Position numbers and translations under genes: made by a program. Positions 1-8,070 of a DNA stretch of 38,248 bases are shown here, one piece after another. Source of the stretch: Methanomicrobiales archaeon (lineage in GTDB: Archaea > Halobacteriota > Methanomicrobia > Methanomicrobiales > Methanospirillaceae); contig JANXYM010000091.1 in the NCBI GenBank assembly GCA_025350045.1, positions 1 through 38,248 on the forward strand, read 5' to 3'. The notes under the pieces are model-generated. The model saw nothing but the letters and a program-made list of their open reading frames with translations. It was not told the origin of the DNA and did no database searches. How positions within the stretch are numbered: the stretch's first letter is position 1; each line of letters starts with the position of its first letter.

Positions 1-44
1 CCTTAATCCCCCCATCACCCAATCACTATCAGGATTCTTTCACC

Positions 45-1556
45 ATGCGCCTCGCCCCCGAACTTAAATCCAAGATCGACTCCCTCTGGGATAAATTCTG
101 GAGTGGCGGTCTCTCCAACCCGCTCCAGTCCATCGAGCAGATGTCCTATCTCATCTTCATGAACCGGCTCGAAGCAATGGACACGTTCGAGCAGAAGAAG
201 GCGCAGGCAAACAAACAGACCTACAAATCCATCTTTGAAGGCGAAGAAAATGAGAAATGCCGGTGGTCGCACTGGAAACATTTCCCGGCAGACAAGATGC
301 TCATCCATGTGCGGGACAAGGTCTTCCCGTTCATCAAGGACATCCATGACGGGGAAAAGACGCTCTTTGCCCAGCACATGAAAGATGCGGTCTTCCTGAT
401 CCCCAAGCCCTCGCTCCTCCAGGAAGCCGTCACGATCATTGACGAACTCAAGATATCTGCGCAGAACCGGGACACCCAGGGCGACATCTACGAATACCTG
501 CTCTCGCAGCTCGCAACCTCCGGGAAGAACGGACAGTTCCGCACGCCCCGGCACATCATCCGGATGATGGTCGAACTCGCGGACCCGGATATCAATGACC
601 GGATCTGCGATCCTGCCTGCGGTACGGCAGGGTTCCTGGTCAATTCATACGAGTATATCCTCAAAAAATACACGAGCAAAGACAAGATCGAAGTAGATTC
701 CGAAGGGGGGTACCATAACCTGCTCGGAGACAAGATCACCGAACCGAAACACTGGGACAAACTCTGGAAGGATACCTTCTACGGGTACGATTTTGATAAC
801 ACGATGATCCGGATCTCGCTCATGAACATGATCCTCCACGGGATCAAGGCGCCCCAGGTTGCCCTGCGGGATACCCTCTCCAAAGGGTTCACGGAAAACG
901 ACCGGTATACCATCGTTCTCGCAAACCCGCCATTCAAGGGGAGCATTGACAAGAGCGACATCAACGATGCACTCACCATCCAGACTACCAAGACAGAACT
1001 GCTCTTTGTCGAGCGGATGGTGCACCTCCTCCAGATTGGCGGTAAGTGCGGGGTCATTGTACCGGACGGGGTACTCTTCGGCAGCTCCAATGCCCATAAG
1101 AAACTCCGGCAGATCCTGCTGGAACAGTGCCAGCTCGAAGGCATCGTTTCCATGCCGTCCGGCGTCTTCAAGCCGTACGCCGGGGTTTCCACAGCTGTTC
1201 TCATCTTCACCAAAGGCGGATCTACCGACAAGGTCTGGTTCTATGATATGGATGCGGACGGGTACTCACTCGATGACAAACGGACATTCATCGATGGCAA
1301 GGGAGATATCCCGGAGATTATCCAGCATTACCGCAACCGGAAGAAAGAAAATCCCGCAGACCGGAAAGGCAAATGTTTCTTTGTGCCCATCAGCGAGATC
1401 AAGGAGAACAGCTACGATCTCTCCATCTCGCGCTATAAGGAGATCGAGTATGCTGAAGTCCAGTACGAAAAACCGGAAGTAATTATTGAGAAGATCGAGA
1501 AGCTGGAAAACGAGATCCAGAAGAGTCTCAGGGAATTGAAAACTCTGTTGAAATAA
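45..1556 (+). CDS. hsdM: Type I restriction-modification DNA methyltransferase subunit (HsdM-like)
   Basis: This is an N6-adenine DNA methyltransferase of the type I HsdM family, 503 aa, the usual full length. The N-terminal helical domain (about 1-140) is followed by the SAM-dependent catalytic domain. Motif I reads DPACGTAGF from D189, and the catalytic motif NPPF is at 294-297. The C-terminus (about 465-503) is a charged coiled-coil of the kind that contacts the specificity subunit. The ATG follows AGGA by about 10 nt. HsdM works with HsdS to methylate a bipartite site and with HsdR to cut unmodified DNA. Neither partner follows: about 800 bases of non-coding DNA do. Partners could only be upstream, outside the window. 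The family call is firm; whether the enzyme is active or solitary is unknown. Confidence 0.93.
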   Translation: MRLAPELKSKIDSLWDKFWSGGLSNPLQSIEQMSYLIFMNRLEAMDTFEQKKAQANKQTYKSIFEGEENEKCRWSHWKHFPADKMLIHVRDKVFPFIKDIHDGEKTLFAQHMKDAVFLIPKPSLLQEAVTIIDELKISAQNRDTQGDIYEYLLSQLATSGKNGQFRTPRHIIRMMVELADPDINDRICDPACGTAGFLVNSYEYILKKYTSKDKIEVDSEGGYHNLLGDKITEPKHWDKLWKDTFYGYDFDNTMIRISLMNMILHGIKAPQVALRDTLSKGFTENDRYTIVLANPPFKGSIDKSDINDALTIQTTKTELLFVERMVHLLQIGGKCGVIVPDGVLFGSSNAHKKLRQILLEQCQLEGIVSMPSGVFKPYAGVSTAVLIFTKGGSTDKVWFYDMDADGYSLDDKRTFIDGKGDIPEIIQHYRNRKKENPADRKGKCFFVPISEIKENSYDLSISRYKEIEYAEVQYEKPEVIIEKIEKLENEIQKSLRELKTLLK

Positions 1557-2373
1557 TTCGGGTTTTTCTCATCGTATCGGCGTCCTTTCCTCTATTCTCT
1601 CCCATCGCCCCCTCAACTAAACTAGTTGCCCGCACCCCCAACTCCCGGAGGGGGCCCCCCTCAAACCCAGGGAATCCGATTTCCTTTTTTCAACGATTCC
1701 GCTCAAAATTTTTCCATCGTGATTTCATAAGCCGGTTAAAAGTTTTTGTTCGAAAAAAAATCCCACCCAACCCGTGCTCCCAAAATTTTTCATGCACGAC
1801 CGGGCCGGCACCGCTCAGCGAAATGGGTGTCCTGGAATCAGACCATACCGGGGCATCCCCTCCCCGAGGGGTATTGTCCCTCCGTCGGAGACCTCCTGAA
1901 AAAGACCCCCATCCGGTCCCCGCCCCCTTCCGGAGCACGATCGCTAACCCCAACGGCCCTTGTAACATCGCTAAATATGACCTCCCCCATTCCCGCCGGA
2001 GAACGTTACATTGTTCCGGCCCGGTTCCGCATTTTTCACGAATTATGACCTCTGGATTTCGGGGTGTGAGGGAAAAGAGGTACAACCGGGCCCGCAAAAC
2101 GCTCCGTTGTACCAGAATTCCCCACGAGGTTCCTGGCAATCACCGGCCCGGGTCCCCCCCCATCCAGCAGCGAGTTGCCCGCAGCAACGATTATGAGAGG
2201 TGGAGCGGAGCGAAAAGGGGAAATTTCGATCGCAGGTGATCCCGCTGCCACACTACAGGGGGAAATAGTCAGCAGCACCCGATTCCAGTTCTGGTCAAAA
2301 GCCGGGTAAAACTGTTCCCCGGTCCCCGGTCGGGAACCAGCGATCAAAAATGGCAGGAAAAATGATGAACCGG
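1557..2373. other. Long GC-rich stretch with no convincing gene
   Basis: About 800 bases between hsdM and a convergent lipoprotein gene. Open frames exist on both strands, but they overlap one another, have low-complexity composition and resemble no family I know. The DNA is rich in C and G runs, for example a near-palindrome of G and C tracts at about 1649-1662, and it contains the hairpin listed at 2066-2125. A T/A-rich patch lies at 1683-1770. It could be decayed coding DNA, a non-coding RNA locus or a dispersed intergenic repeat; the sequence alone does not decide. Confidence 0.6.
2066..2125. repeat. Imperfect 60-base hairpin
   Basis: Arms pair as GTG/CAC, GGGAA/TTCCC, then GGTACAAC (2079-2086) with GTTGTACC (2106-2113), continuing GG/CC after a one-base bulge. 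A symmetrical four-by-four purine internal loop (AAGA opposite AGAA) separates the stems, and the apical loop is about 14 nt. This is longer than expected by chance in a gap with no gene. It may be part of a structured RNA or of a palindromic repeat. No promoter or RNA family was recognised. Confidence 0.45.
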
Positions 2374-3162
2374 TTATGCCTTTTTCAAAAACACCAGCTC
2401 AACGCTGTCAAAAGCATCCATCTCTTCTGTTTTGAGCGGGACATACCGTGCGATAAAGACCGGCTGGTCCAGTATCAGGGTCCGGTTCAGGGTGAATTGT
2501 TCAACCACTGATCCATGGGACATCATGTTTATGCCTATAAGGTAATCAGTAGGATTACCATTTCTTGGGATAAGGGTTGCATTAATCCTCACCACATTCC
2601 ATGTCGGGTATGCGGGTACACCGGCACACCATCTGCCCGCCAGCAGGAAGGATTCAACCGAGCGGTTGAACGAGGGATCTTCTGTAGTGGTTCCCCCAAA
2701 TCCCCCGGTGAAGATAGTGATCTGGTCCTCCGTGAGGGCGATAAGTTTGGGAACCCGCTGCTGTATCCCGTATGTCGTATCGTTTGCGGCCTCCGGGAAT
2801 ATTGTTCTCATGGCACAATCGGGAACAGAGAAACCAAAATAATTTTTATCGATAGAAAGAAGGACGATTTGCGGGTCATCTGCTGAAGCGTAGCCATAGG
2901 ATTTTTCAATCCAGGTTGTCGTCACGGGAGCCGGAATGGCAGCAGGTACGGTTGTGGTTACCGTTGTAATCTTTTCAGCAGTCGGTACCGGAGTGGCCAG
3001 AGAGGGTGGAACGGGAACGCTGGCTGCCAGTGTCCCGGTCGGGGTTATTGACGGGGTGCTCACACGCGCATTCTCCGGGGGTTTGGCGGACATGCACCCT
3101 GCACAAATGACCAGGCCCGCCACCAGCAATGTGCACAATACAAGGGAACTCTTTACGTTCAT
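2374..3162 (-). CDS. Secreted lipoprotein of unknown function
   Basis: The 262-aa product begins with a lysine-bearing signal peptide and hydrophobic core ending in ICAGC, so C23 is the likely lipidated residue and the protein should sit on the outer face of the cytoplasmic membrane. Residues about 27-85 are rich in Pro, Thr, Ser and Val, a typical flexible and possibly glycosylated linker. The rest (about 88-262) is a beta-rich globular domain with several N-x-S/T sequons and two cysteines that could form a disulphide. I do not recognise the domain. It converges with hsdM across a long gap and is divergent from the membrane protein at 3488, apparently as a single-gene unit. Confidence 0.8.
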   Translation of the reverse strand: MNVKSSLVLCTLLVAGLVICAGCMSAKPPENARVSTPSITPTGTLAASVPVPPSLATPVPTAEKITTVTTTVPAAIPAPVTTTWIEKSYGYASADDPQIVLLSIDKNYFGFSVPDCAMRTIFPEAANDTTYGIQQRVPKLIALTEDQITIFTGGFGGTTTEDPSFNRSVESFLLAGRWCAGVPAYPTWNVVRINATLIPRNGNPTDYLIGINMMSHGSVVEQFTLNRTLILDQPVFIARYVPLKTEEMDAFDSVELVFLKKA

Positions 3163-3487
3163 TGGTTCTACGGTACTCTGAAGGATATGTTAAAGTAATC
3201 TCTGTTTCCCTCCTGCGATGAAGACCGTGAATTAATTCCTGCTCCCGGATCTTCCCGTTCAGGGCCCTTTCCCGAAGGGTTTCACCCTCACTCTCCGTAT
3301 GATACTCTCATGGTCATTCAGGTACCTCCCTTGTGTATCCCGCAGCGTGGAATCCGAACAAGGGAGGAGGCTGCCAAGGGGAAATTTTTAATTCCGGGCA
3401 ATCCCCGCATGCCCTGGCCGGTAGCTGCATCAGGGCGGCCTGCCGACATAACAAGCTTAATTCGAACAAACATACAAGCGCTTTACC
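3163..3487. other. Intergenic region between divergent genes
   Basis: This 325-base region lies between the start of the lipoprotein gene and the start of the small membrane protein gene, so it should hold both promoters. I see only small self-complementary spots: the palindrome AGGGCCCT at 3261-3268, and overlapping short stems such as AGGGT/ACCCT at 3276-3288. No gene, RNA family or clear operator is visible. Confidence 0.5.
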
Positions 3488-3808
3488 ATGGTAACGTATG
3501 TTTCGACTCTGCTGAGCTTCGTAGTAGCGCTGATCATTTCAACGGTAATAATTTACTATATTGCAAAGTTCTTTGGCGCAAAGGATAGTTTATCCACGGC
3601 CGTTCTCGCAGCCCTTATTGGCACAGCCGTGTACACGATCTTTTATTACGTGCTGGGCCAGGGTCTGCTCCCGGCATTCATTGCAGGAATCGTCTGGCTG
3701 CTGGCATTGCAGAAACTCTATACGATCGGCTGGTTCAGGGCCCTGGCAATCGCGGTTGTCATCTGGATCGTGACTTCGGTTGTCGGGCTGTTCCTGCCGG
3801 TGTTGTGA
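3488..3808 (+). CDS. Small four-helix membrane protein
   Basis: A 106-aa very hydrophobic protein with about four predicted membrane helices (roughly 5-27, 35-57, 59-76 and 82-104) joined by short loops. It has almost no soluble part and no conserved motif that I can name. The composition and continuous hydrophobic pattern make it a convincing gene. It starts with ATG and stands alone: its left neighbour is divergent and the right side is non-coding. The function is unknown; it could be a small transporter-like or holin-like protein, but nothing in the sequence favours either. Confidence 0.75.
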   Translation: MVTYVSTLLSFVVALIISTVIIYYIAKFFGAKDSLSTAVLAALIGTAVYTIFYYVLGQGLLPAFIAGIVWLLALQKLYTIGWFRALAIAVVIWIVTSVVGLFLPVL

Positions 3809-4348
3809 AGAGGCTAGAGCAGTATCCGTAGTCAGGAAGGGGAATTTCGATTACCGGTATGCACTGACTATTGTGTGATCTCGCCCCCAACCCCCGCCTC
3901 CTGCTAAGGGAGTAGCCCGCTGCCCCAAACCCTGAAGGGGGGGGTCGGACCACTTTTCTCCAAGCTCATGGCGAGCCCGGGTGAGTCCCGTTTTTCCAGA
4001 TAATCAGCCTGCCATATCCACAATTCCACGAAGACCATTTTCCCGGGATTGGCCGCCAGGGCCACCCGGATTATCGGATCACCGGGCTCGTGACATTTCC
4101 AAAAAAAGTGGTCCGACCCCCCCCCTACCCCACGGTGTTTCCGGCCCGGTATCAGTGTGCGGAATGGAGCGGTTTTACGGCAACACAATAGTGCGATAGG
4201 GTGGCGTGGATGGGGTGGGCAGGGTCAGGGGGGTCGGGCATGGCATCCGGCTTAAGTTCCCCCTCAACACTTCCAAAGCTCCCCACCTTCCCCAACCCGT
4301 TGCGTACTTAATGGGATTCTGCGGGGAGCCCTGCGATGAAAAAAAGAA
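3809..4348. other. Non-coding gap carrying an inverted-repeat element
   Basis: This 540-base gap lies between the small membrane protein gene and the 3' end of the TPR-like gene. It is G/C-tract rich, and its main content is the nested inverted repeat at 3937-4124. A further run of G followed by TCGG, like the arm of that repeat, occurs at about 4230-4240. No complete gene is convincing here. Confidence 0.6.
3937..4124. repeat. Nested inverted-repeat element (MITE-like), possible gene remnant inside
   Basis: Two perfect 21-base arms in inverted orientation lie at 3937-3957 and 4104-4124; each is eight G (or C) followed by TCGGACCACTTTT or its complement. Inside them a second pair, CGAGCCCGG at 3972-3980 and its complement at 4082-4090, sits 13-14 bases from each outer arm, so the symmetry is nested. 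The minus strand of the core stays open and reads like real protein (…FVELWIWQADYLEKRD…), but there is no sensible start or stop around it. A small non-autonomous element or a decayed insertion would fit. No target-site duplication was confirmed. Confidence 0.6.
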
Positions 4349-5587
4349 TTATTGCAGGGACTGACGGAATTTTGTATACTCTGCATCCAGCAGACGGAAA
4401 TATTCCGGGTACTTTTCCCGGGAATAGATTTTGAAGGCTTCAGAAAAAGCCTGTTCCGCGGATTGCCGGTGGAGTTCATTATTTTTTATATCTCCCAGTG
4501 AGGCATACATCACCCCGATATTCATCTGGGTCTGGGCATAATCCAAAGGAAAATCCTGGATCGTTCTGACCTTTAGCGCATCTGCATAGGCTTTCTTTGC
4601 CTCTGCCAGGTTGGCCTCCCGGTCCCTGATGCCCCCTAATCGTGTGTAGGCCATACCCCGCAGATTCTGGACCTTCGCGTAATCCGCAGGAGATTTTTCA
4701 TACGTTAAATACTCTGAAGACAGTTCCAATGATGAAATGGCTTTCTTAATCGTTGTTTCGTTGGAAGGATCGGATAATAAATATAAATGTGCCAGATTCC
4801 CCTGGATCATGGCGAATTCATCGGGATATTCTTCAAGGGAAAAAACTCTTGAGGCCTCAATATTTGCCGTTATACTGTCATTCACGGAACTTACCGTTGC
4901 CAGGTTCAGCTGAATTCCTGCATACCAGTAGGGATTTTTTTCTAGGGTAATCATTTTTAAGGCTTTTTTATACGATTCCCGGGCCTTCTGTGAGTTGAAA
5001 CTCTTATTTTCCAGTGCGCTGATCTTGGTATAATCATTGCCCAGATTCGATTGGGTTTTTACGTATTCCAGGGGAAACGTATCTTCAGTATAGACCTGTA
5101 ATGCTGAATTGAATGCAGTAATTGATCGATCGAGGTTTGTCCTCCTGTCCCGGATATCTGCCATCTGGTGATAGGCAACAGCGATCTCTGATTGAGTACC
5201 CGCATATTCATACGGATATTTTTCGAACGTAAAAATGGTCAGGGCTTCATTGAAGGAGGTGATCGACAGTTCTAAATTTTTTTCTTTATCAGCCGATTCG
5301 CTCAGTTTTCCGTAATCCATTCCCAGCCGGGTCCGGGTCGTTGCATACTCATAAGGAAATCTGTCTTTGGGGATTTTTTCAAGTAATTGTGTATACATCC
5401 CAATGGCGTTGGTGTATTCCGTCAGGTTTTCAGATTTTTGTGCCTGTGCCCATTGGAGATGCACAAACTCTTTTGTCTGCTGTTCCGCAAAATAGGGGTT
5501 GATAAAAAAAATCCAGCCCATCACCATGAATATGGCCAGAGCCCCGAGAATTATCCCCGCTTTTTTTCCCTGAGAAATTTCTGCCAT
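4349..5587 (-). CDS. Membrane-anchored TPR-like repeat protein
   Basis: A 412-aa protein with one N-terminal membrane helix (about 10-30) and then eight helical repeats of roughly 45-50 residues, most marked by the pattern FPxEYAxTQxNLGxxY. These are tetratricopeptide-like repeats of the subtype where each unit ends in a proline-tyrosine turn; such arrays form superhelical scaffolds that bind other proteins. The short N-terminus before the helix is lysine-bearing, so the array should face outside if the positive-inside rule holds. The gene is monocistronic and flanked by non-coding DNA. The upstream region is A/T-rich. The partner and function are unknown. Confidence 0.85.
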   Translation of the reverse strand: MAEISQGKKAGIILGALAIFMVMGWIFFINPYFAEQQTKEFVHLQWAQAQKSENLTEYTNAIGMYTQLLEKIPKDRFPYEYATTRTRLGMDYGKLSESADKEKNLELSITSFNEALTIFTFEKYPYEYAGTQSEIAVAYHQMADIRDRRTNLDRSITAFNSALQVYTEDTFPLEYVKTQSNLGNDYTKISALENKSFNSQKARESYKKALKMITLEKNPYWYAGIQLNLATVSSVNDSITANIEASRVFSLEEYPDEFAMIQGNLAHLYLLSDPSNETTIKKAISSLELSSEYLTYEKSPADYAKVQNLRGMAYTRLGGIRDREANLAEAKKAYADALKVRTIQDFPLDYAQTQMNIGVMYASLGDIKNNELHRQSAEQAFSEAFKIYSREKYPEYFRLLDAEYTKFRQSLQ

Positions 5588-5821
5588 TCGTGTAATGATA
5601 ATAAAAATCTGACCTGATTAATAATTCCTTTTAAAAATACGGATAAAAAATGTATGCACGCCCGGTTCTTTTTTAGTTTGATTTATCCAAGCCCGGGGGT
5701 ACTCCGTCTGTCCCGGACACCATTGTCCGGATCGTACGGGTCCCCAAACATTCCTGCATAACGGTAACCTAAGTAAGGGCAAGTCCCCCGGGCTGCACCC
5801 TCAGGAGAAGCCGCGTTTTTT

Positions 5822-6244
5822 TTAGCGTTTCCAGACTTCCATTCCTGACATGTTCTTTCCGTGATACGTGATCGTGGTTGCTGTAAAGACGAGCACGACA
5901 AAATCAGGATTCTCCGGCGTTTTGAAGTACTGCTCGAACATCGGGTTCCAGTACTTCTTTTTGGTAGCAACATCCTCGTGGATCTTCCCTTTTGCCAGGA
6001 TCTCAACGTACGGGTCGGAGAACTCCTTTCCTGACCAGACCGAGAGGGCCGCATCAGGGTTTTTCTTCAGCTGCTCAACTTTATGAGAGGACTTCATGGT
6101 TGCACCCACCAGGGTCATATCAGGAAAACCGGCAAGCACCATGAACCGGACAGCCGGCATCTTTCCATTCAGGGTGGCAACAGCGGCGGGGTGAGGTCCC
6201 CCGATCACTTCCATAATCTGGTTTTTGAGTACCATACGGGACAT
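5822..6244 (-). CDS. Pyridoxamine 5'-phosphate oxidase-like flavin-binding protein
   Basis: The 140-aa protein has the split-barrel fold signature of the PNPOx-like/general stress protein 26 group: an early PHPAAVATLNGKMPAVRFM strand pair, a central STxKxxQLKKNPxAAL segment and a YVEILAKGKI strand. Such proteins bind FMN or F420 and reduce small substrates; the substrate here cannot be read. It is a normal length for the family. A TATA-like box (TTTATATAAT on the minus strand, about 6255-6264) lies only about 16 nt from this ATG. The in-frame ATG at 6235, three codons in, would fit a leaderless transcript better. The gene is monocistronic. Confidence 0.87.
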   Translation of the reverse strand: MSRMVLKNQIMEVIGGPHPAAVATLNGKMPAVRFMVLAGFPDMTLVGATMKSSHKVEQLKKNPDAALSVWSGKEFSDPYVEILAKGKIHEDVATKKKYWNPMFEQYFKTPENPDFVVLVFTATTITYHGKNMSGMEVWKR

Positions 6245-6254
6245 TATATTCAGT

Positions 6255-6264
6255 TATTATATAA
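6255..6264 (-). promoter_or_regulatory. TATA-like box of the flavin-binding protein gene
   Basis: The minus strand reads TTTATATAAT here. With usual archaeal spacing the transcript would begin near 6233-6236, at the second in-frame ATG of the downstream gene, suggesting a leaderless mRNA. Confidence 0.5.
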
Positions 6265-6329
6265 AGATAATTGAGGACCGGTCCCCCCACCCCTTCGCGT
6301 TTCCGTCCCGGGAATGGTTCTGTGCAGGA

Positions 6330-6845
6330 CTACTTTTTTGCGGTATCGAACAGCTGTGCAGCCGGACAACCCCTCTCCTTCTGCTTGCAATACCTGCAGG
6401 CCAGCTGACCCCGCACAAGGGCAGTGCCGAAAAAGCCGAGGAGGAGGAGGGCAACGATGAGCAGGAGCACCGTCCAGGTAAACTCCTGTATCAGGAGGAG
6501 GATACCGGCAAGAACGGGGATAATGAACACCAGGAAATCCGGGACAATATCTTTCCCGGTGATCGTCATACTGCTGAACTTCTCCGGGCTGCCCCTTGCA
6601 AAAAACAGGGCGCTGAGCCGGCCTTTGCCAAAAGCACAGGTTTTGCCGTAATAGTAACAGTCCACGCAATGCCCGCTCAGGAGACGGAATTCAAGGAGGA
6701 GAATGAAGAGAATATAGCCGGCGACCCACAGGATGCCGAACCTGAGGAGGATTATTGCGCCCATTCCCCAGATCAGGAGCGACACCATACTCGATACGAT
6801 CACAATCCGGGCTGGATACTTCTCATAACATTCCGGCTCCTGCAT
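6330..6845 (-). CDS. Membrane protein with two CxxC-x6-C motifs
   Basis: A 171-aa protein with four predicted membrane helices in two pairs (about 13-55 and 102-143). After each pair comes a cysteine motif with identical spacing: C60-x2-C63-x6-C70 and C150-x2-C153-x6-C160. The two soluble segments probably lie on the same side of the membrane and could share a metal ion or an iron-sulphur cluster. The halves look like an internal duplication. I do not know the function. An A/T-rich TATA-like element (ATTATAAT on the minus strand) lies about 20-30 nt before the ATG, suggesting a short leader. Confidence 0.8.
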   Translation of the reverse strand: MQEPECYEKYPARIVIVSSMVSLLIWGMGAIILLRFGILWVAGYILFILLLEFRLLSGHCVDCYYYGKTCAFGKGRLSALFFARGSPEKFSSMTITGKDIVPDFLVFIIPVLAGILLLIQEFTWTVLLLIVALLLLGFFGTALVRGQLACRYCKQKERGCPAAQLFDTAKK

Positions 6846-6992
6846 ACCGGAACTGAGGAATTGCCATTATAATAATTTTCTCCATCTCCCCCGGAATGCA
6901 ATCCCCGGGTATGGGACAAGCGGAGATCCCGGAAATGAAAACACATATATGTTCTAAAATATTACAGAATTATTAATGGATGTGTTAAAATA

Positions 6993-7400
6993 ATGGAAAA
7001 AATACTCATTGTTGAGGATGATCCCATTATTCAGAAACTGATCGAATACCGCCTCAATGCGCTGGGATATCGTGTGTGCGGGAAAGCAGATACCGGGGAA
7101 TCGGCCATTTTTTCTGCTATGGACCTGAAACCGGATGTTATCCTCATGGATATACAGCTGAAAGGCACCGTTGATGGTGTTGATGCGGCAAAAATTATCA
7201 GGAAATCGTTATCCACCCGGATAATTTTTCTGACCGCTTTTACGGATAATGCGGTTCTCCAGCGGATTAAAGAAGTGCACCCGAACGGGTTTATTGAAAA
7301 ACCCTTCAATGACACGGATCTCAGAGTAGCCCTGACTCTTGCTCACACCAATCCTGACTCCTCTCCTTACGGATCATCGCTCATACCCGCCGCACAGTGA
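6993..7400 (+). CDS. Single-domain response regulator (CheY-like)
   Basis: The 135-aa protein is one receiver domain. The acidic pocket is E8, D9 and D10, the phosphoacceptor is D53 in VILMDIQLKG, the switch threonine is T81 and the conserved lysine is K103 in the EKPF motif. About 20 extra residues follow without a recognisable output domain, so it acts through protein contacts or passes phosphate on. No histidine kinase is adjacent, which is common for methanogens with many unlinked kinases. Its receiver resembles that of the regulator at 14993 (both have MDI-LxGxxDGVxAA). It lies on the plus strand alone. Confidence 0.93.
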   Translation: MEKILIVEDDPIIQKLIEYRLNALGYRVCGKADTGESAIFSAMDLKPDVILMDIQLKGTVDGVDAAKIIRKSLSTRIIFLTAFTDNAVLQRIKEVHPNGFIEKPFNDTDLRVALTLAHTNPDSSPYGSSLIPAAQ

Positions 7401-7548
7401 TCAACAGAAAAACCCTTCTCCGGCTTGGGGGTCTGGTTCCCCCTGTTCTTCAAGGCGGTCCCGGCAGCGATGGATCAACTGCGCACTTTCACCCCCCGCC
7501 AACCATCCTCTCATCTACCCGTACCGGCCATGGGGATTGGGTGAACTG

Positions 7549-7755
7549 ATGCGAAGGATGCAGCTGGATGACGTGATCCTGCGGTGGAAGAAGACCACGC
7601 GGGCGTTAAAGATTTACGAACAGGAATATGGAAAAGCACTCACGGATTGCCTGGAGAGGCGGACGGATGCAGAACTGGTCCACTTCAGGGACCCGGTCGA
7701 AGCCGCAGCGTTCTTCTGCCTGGTTGAAGCAATGAAGACAAAAAATCTGAAATAA
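7549..7755 (+). CDS. Small hypothetical protein (68 aa)
   Basis: The frame is open further upstream, but the upstream part has non-coding composition. The ATG at 7549 is preceded by GGTGA, a good ribosome-binding site, and gives a 68-residue protein that looks genuinely coded: mostly helical, charged, with an RWKKTTRALKIYEQEYGKAL helix and a hydrophobic EAAAFFCLVEAM helix near the end. No family is recognised. It lies about 150 nt after the response regulator gene and may or may not share its transcript. Confidence 0.6.
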   Translation: MRRMQLDDVILRWKKTTRALKIYEQEYGKALTDCLERRTDAELVHFRDPVEAAAFFCLVEAMKTKNLK

Positions 7756-8070
7756 TGTTCCGGCACTTCCCCGCCGGACGGTGAGAGAAAAAGAACAATA
7801 AAACGGATCGGTACATCGTGATTATGGTTTTTTTCGCAGCACCCGGTGAACGGGAGAAGTCGTGTTTTTCCTTACGAGAGAGCCTCCCCGCAATGCGATT
7901 TTTCTGCAGACCGGGCATTGGCAGGCCGGTAGTTCCCTGAACACTTCCCCCTCAGGGTTACGGTGTCTCTCATGATCGCAGGGTAAAGCAGATTCTCAAC
8001 AATCACAAGGATTTTTTACCGGAATGTTTTACCTTACTAGCACCATTAAGTTCCCTATGAAGGTGCGAGA
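7756..8070. other. Intergenic region with a possible tiny cysteine-bearing gene
   Basis: This 315-base region lies between two plus-strand genes. The only candidate content is the minus-strand frame listed at 7822-7944. The last part (about 8020-8070) should hold the promoter of the lipoprotein gene; a good GGTGCGAGA-type site is just before its ATG. Nothing else was seen. Confidence 0.5.
7822..7944 (-). CDS. Possible tiny cysteine-bearing protein or remnant
   Basis: From a GTG at 7944 the minus strand encodes 40 residues including PACQCPVCRKIALRGG and a basic tail, reminiscent of half of a zinc ribbon. Upstream in the same frame the reading continues for about 19 codons (…CDHERHRNPEGE…) to a stop, without an ATG. 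A GAGGGG run lies only 2-3 nt before the GTG, which is too close for a normal ribosome-binding site. It may be a real micro-protein with an unusual start, or a fragment of an older gene. Confidence 0.25.
   Translation of the reverse strand: MFRELPACQCPVCRKIALRGGSLVRKNTTSPVHRVLRKKP

Noticed and set aside
1690-2347. Several open frames on both strands in the gap after hsdM (up to 149 codons)
   Set aside because: They overlap each other, have no ribosome-binding sites, and their composition (C/G runs read as Pro, Gly and Arg) looks like non-coding GC-rich DNA.
5683-6054. 123-codon minus-strand frame overlapping the flavin-binding protein gene
   Set aside because: It is an Arg/Ser-rich alternate frame of the real gene, typical of a shadow.
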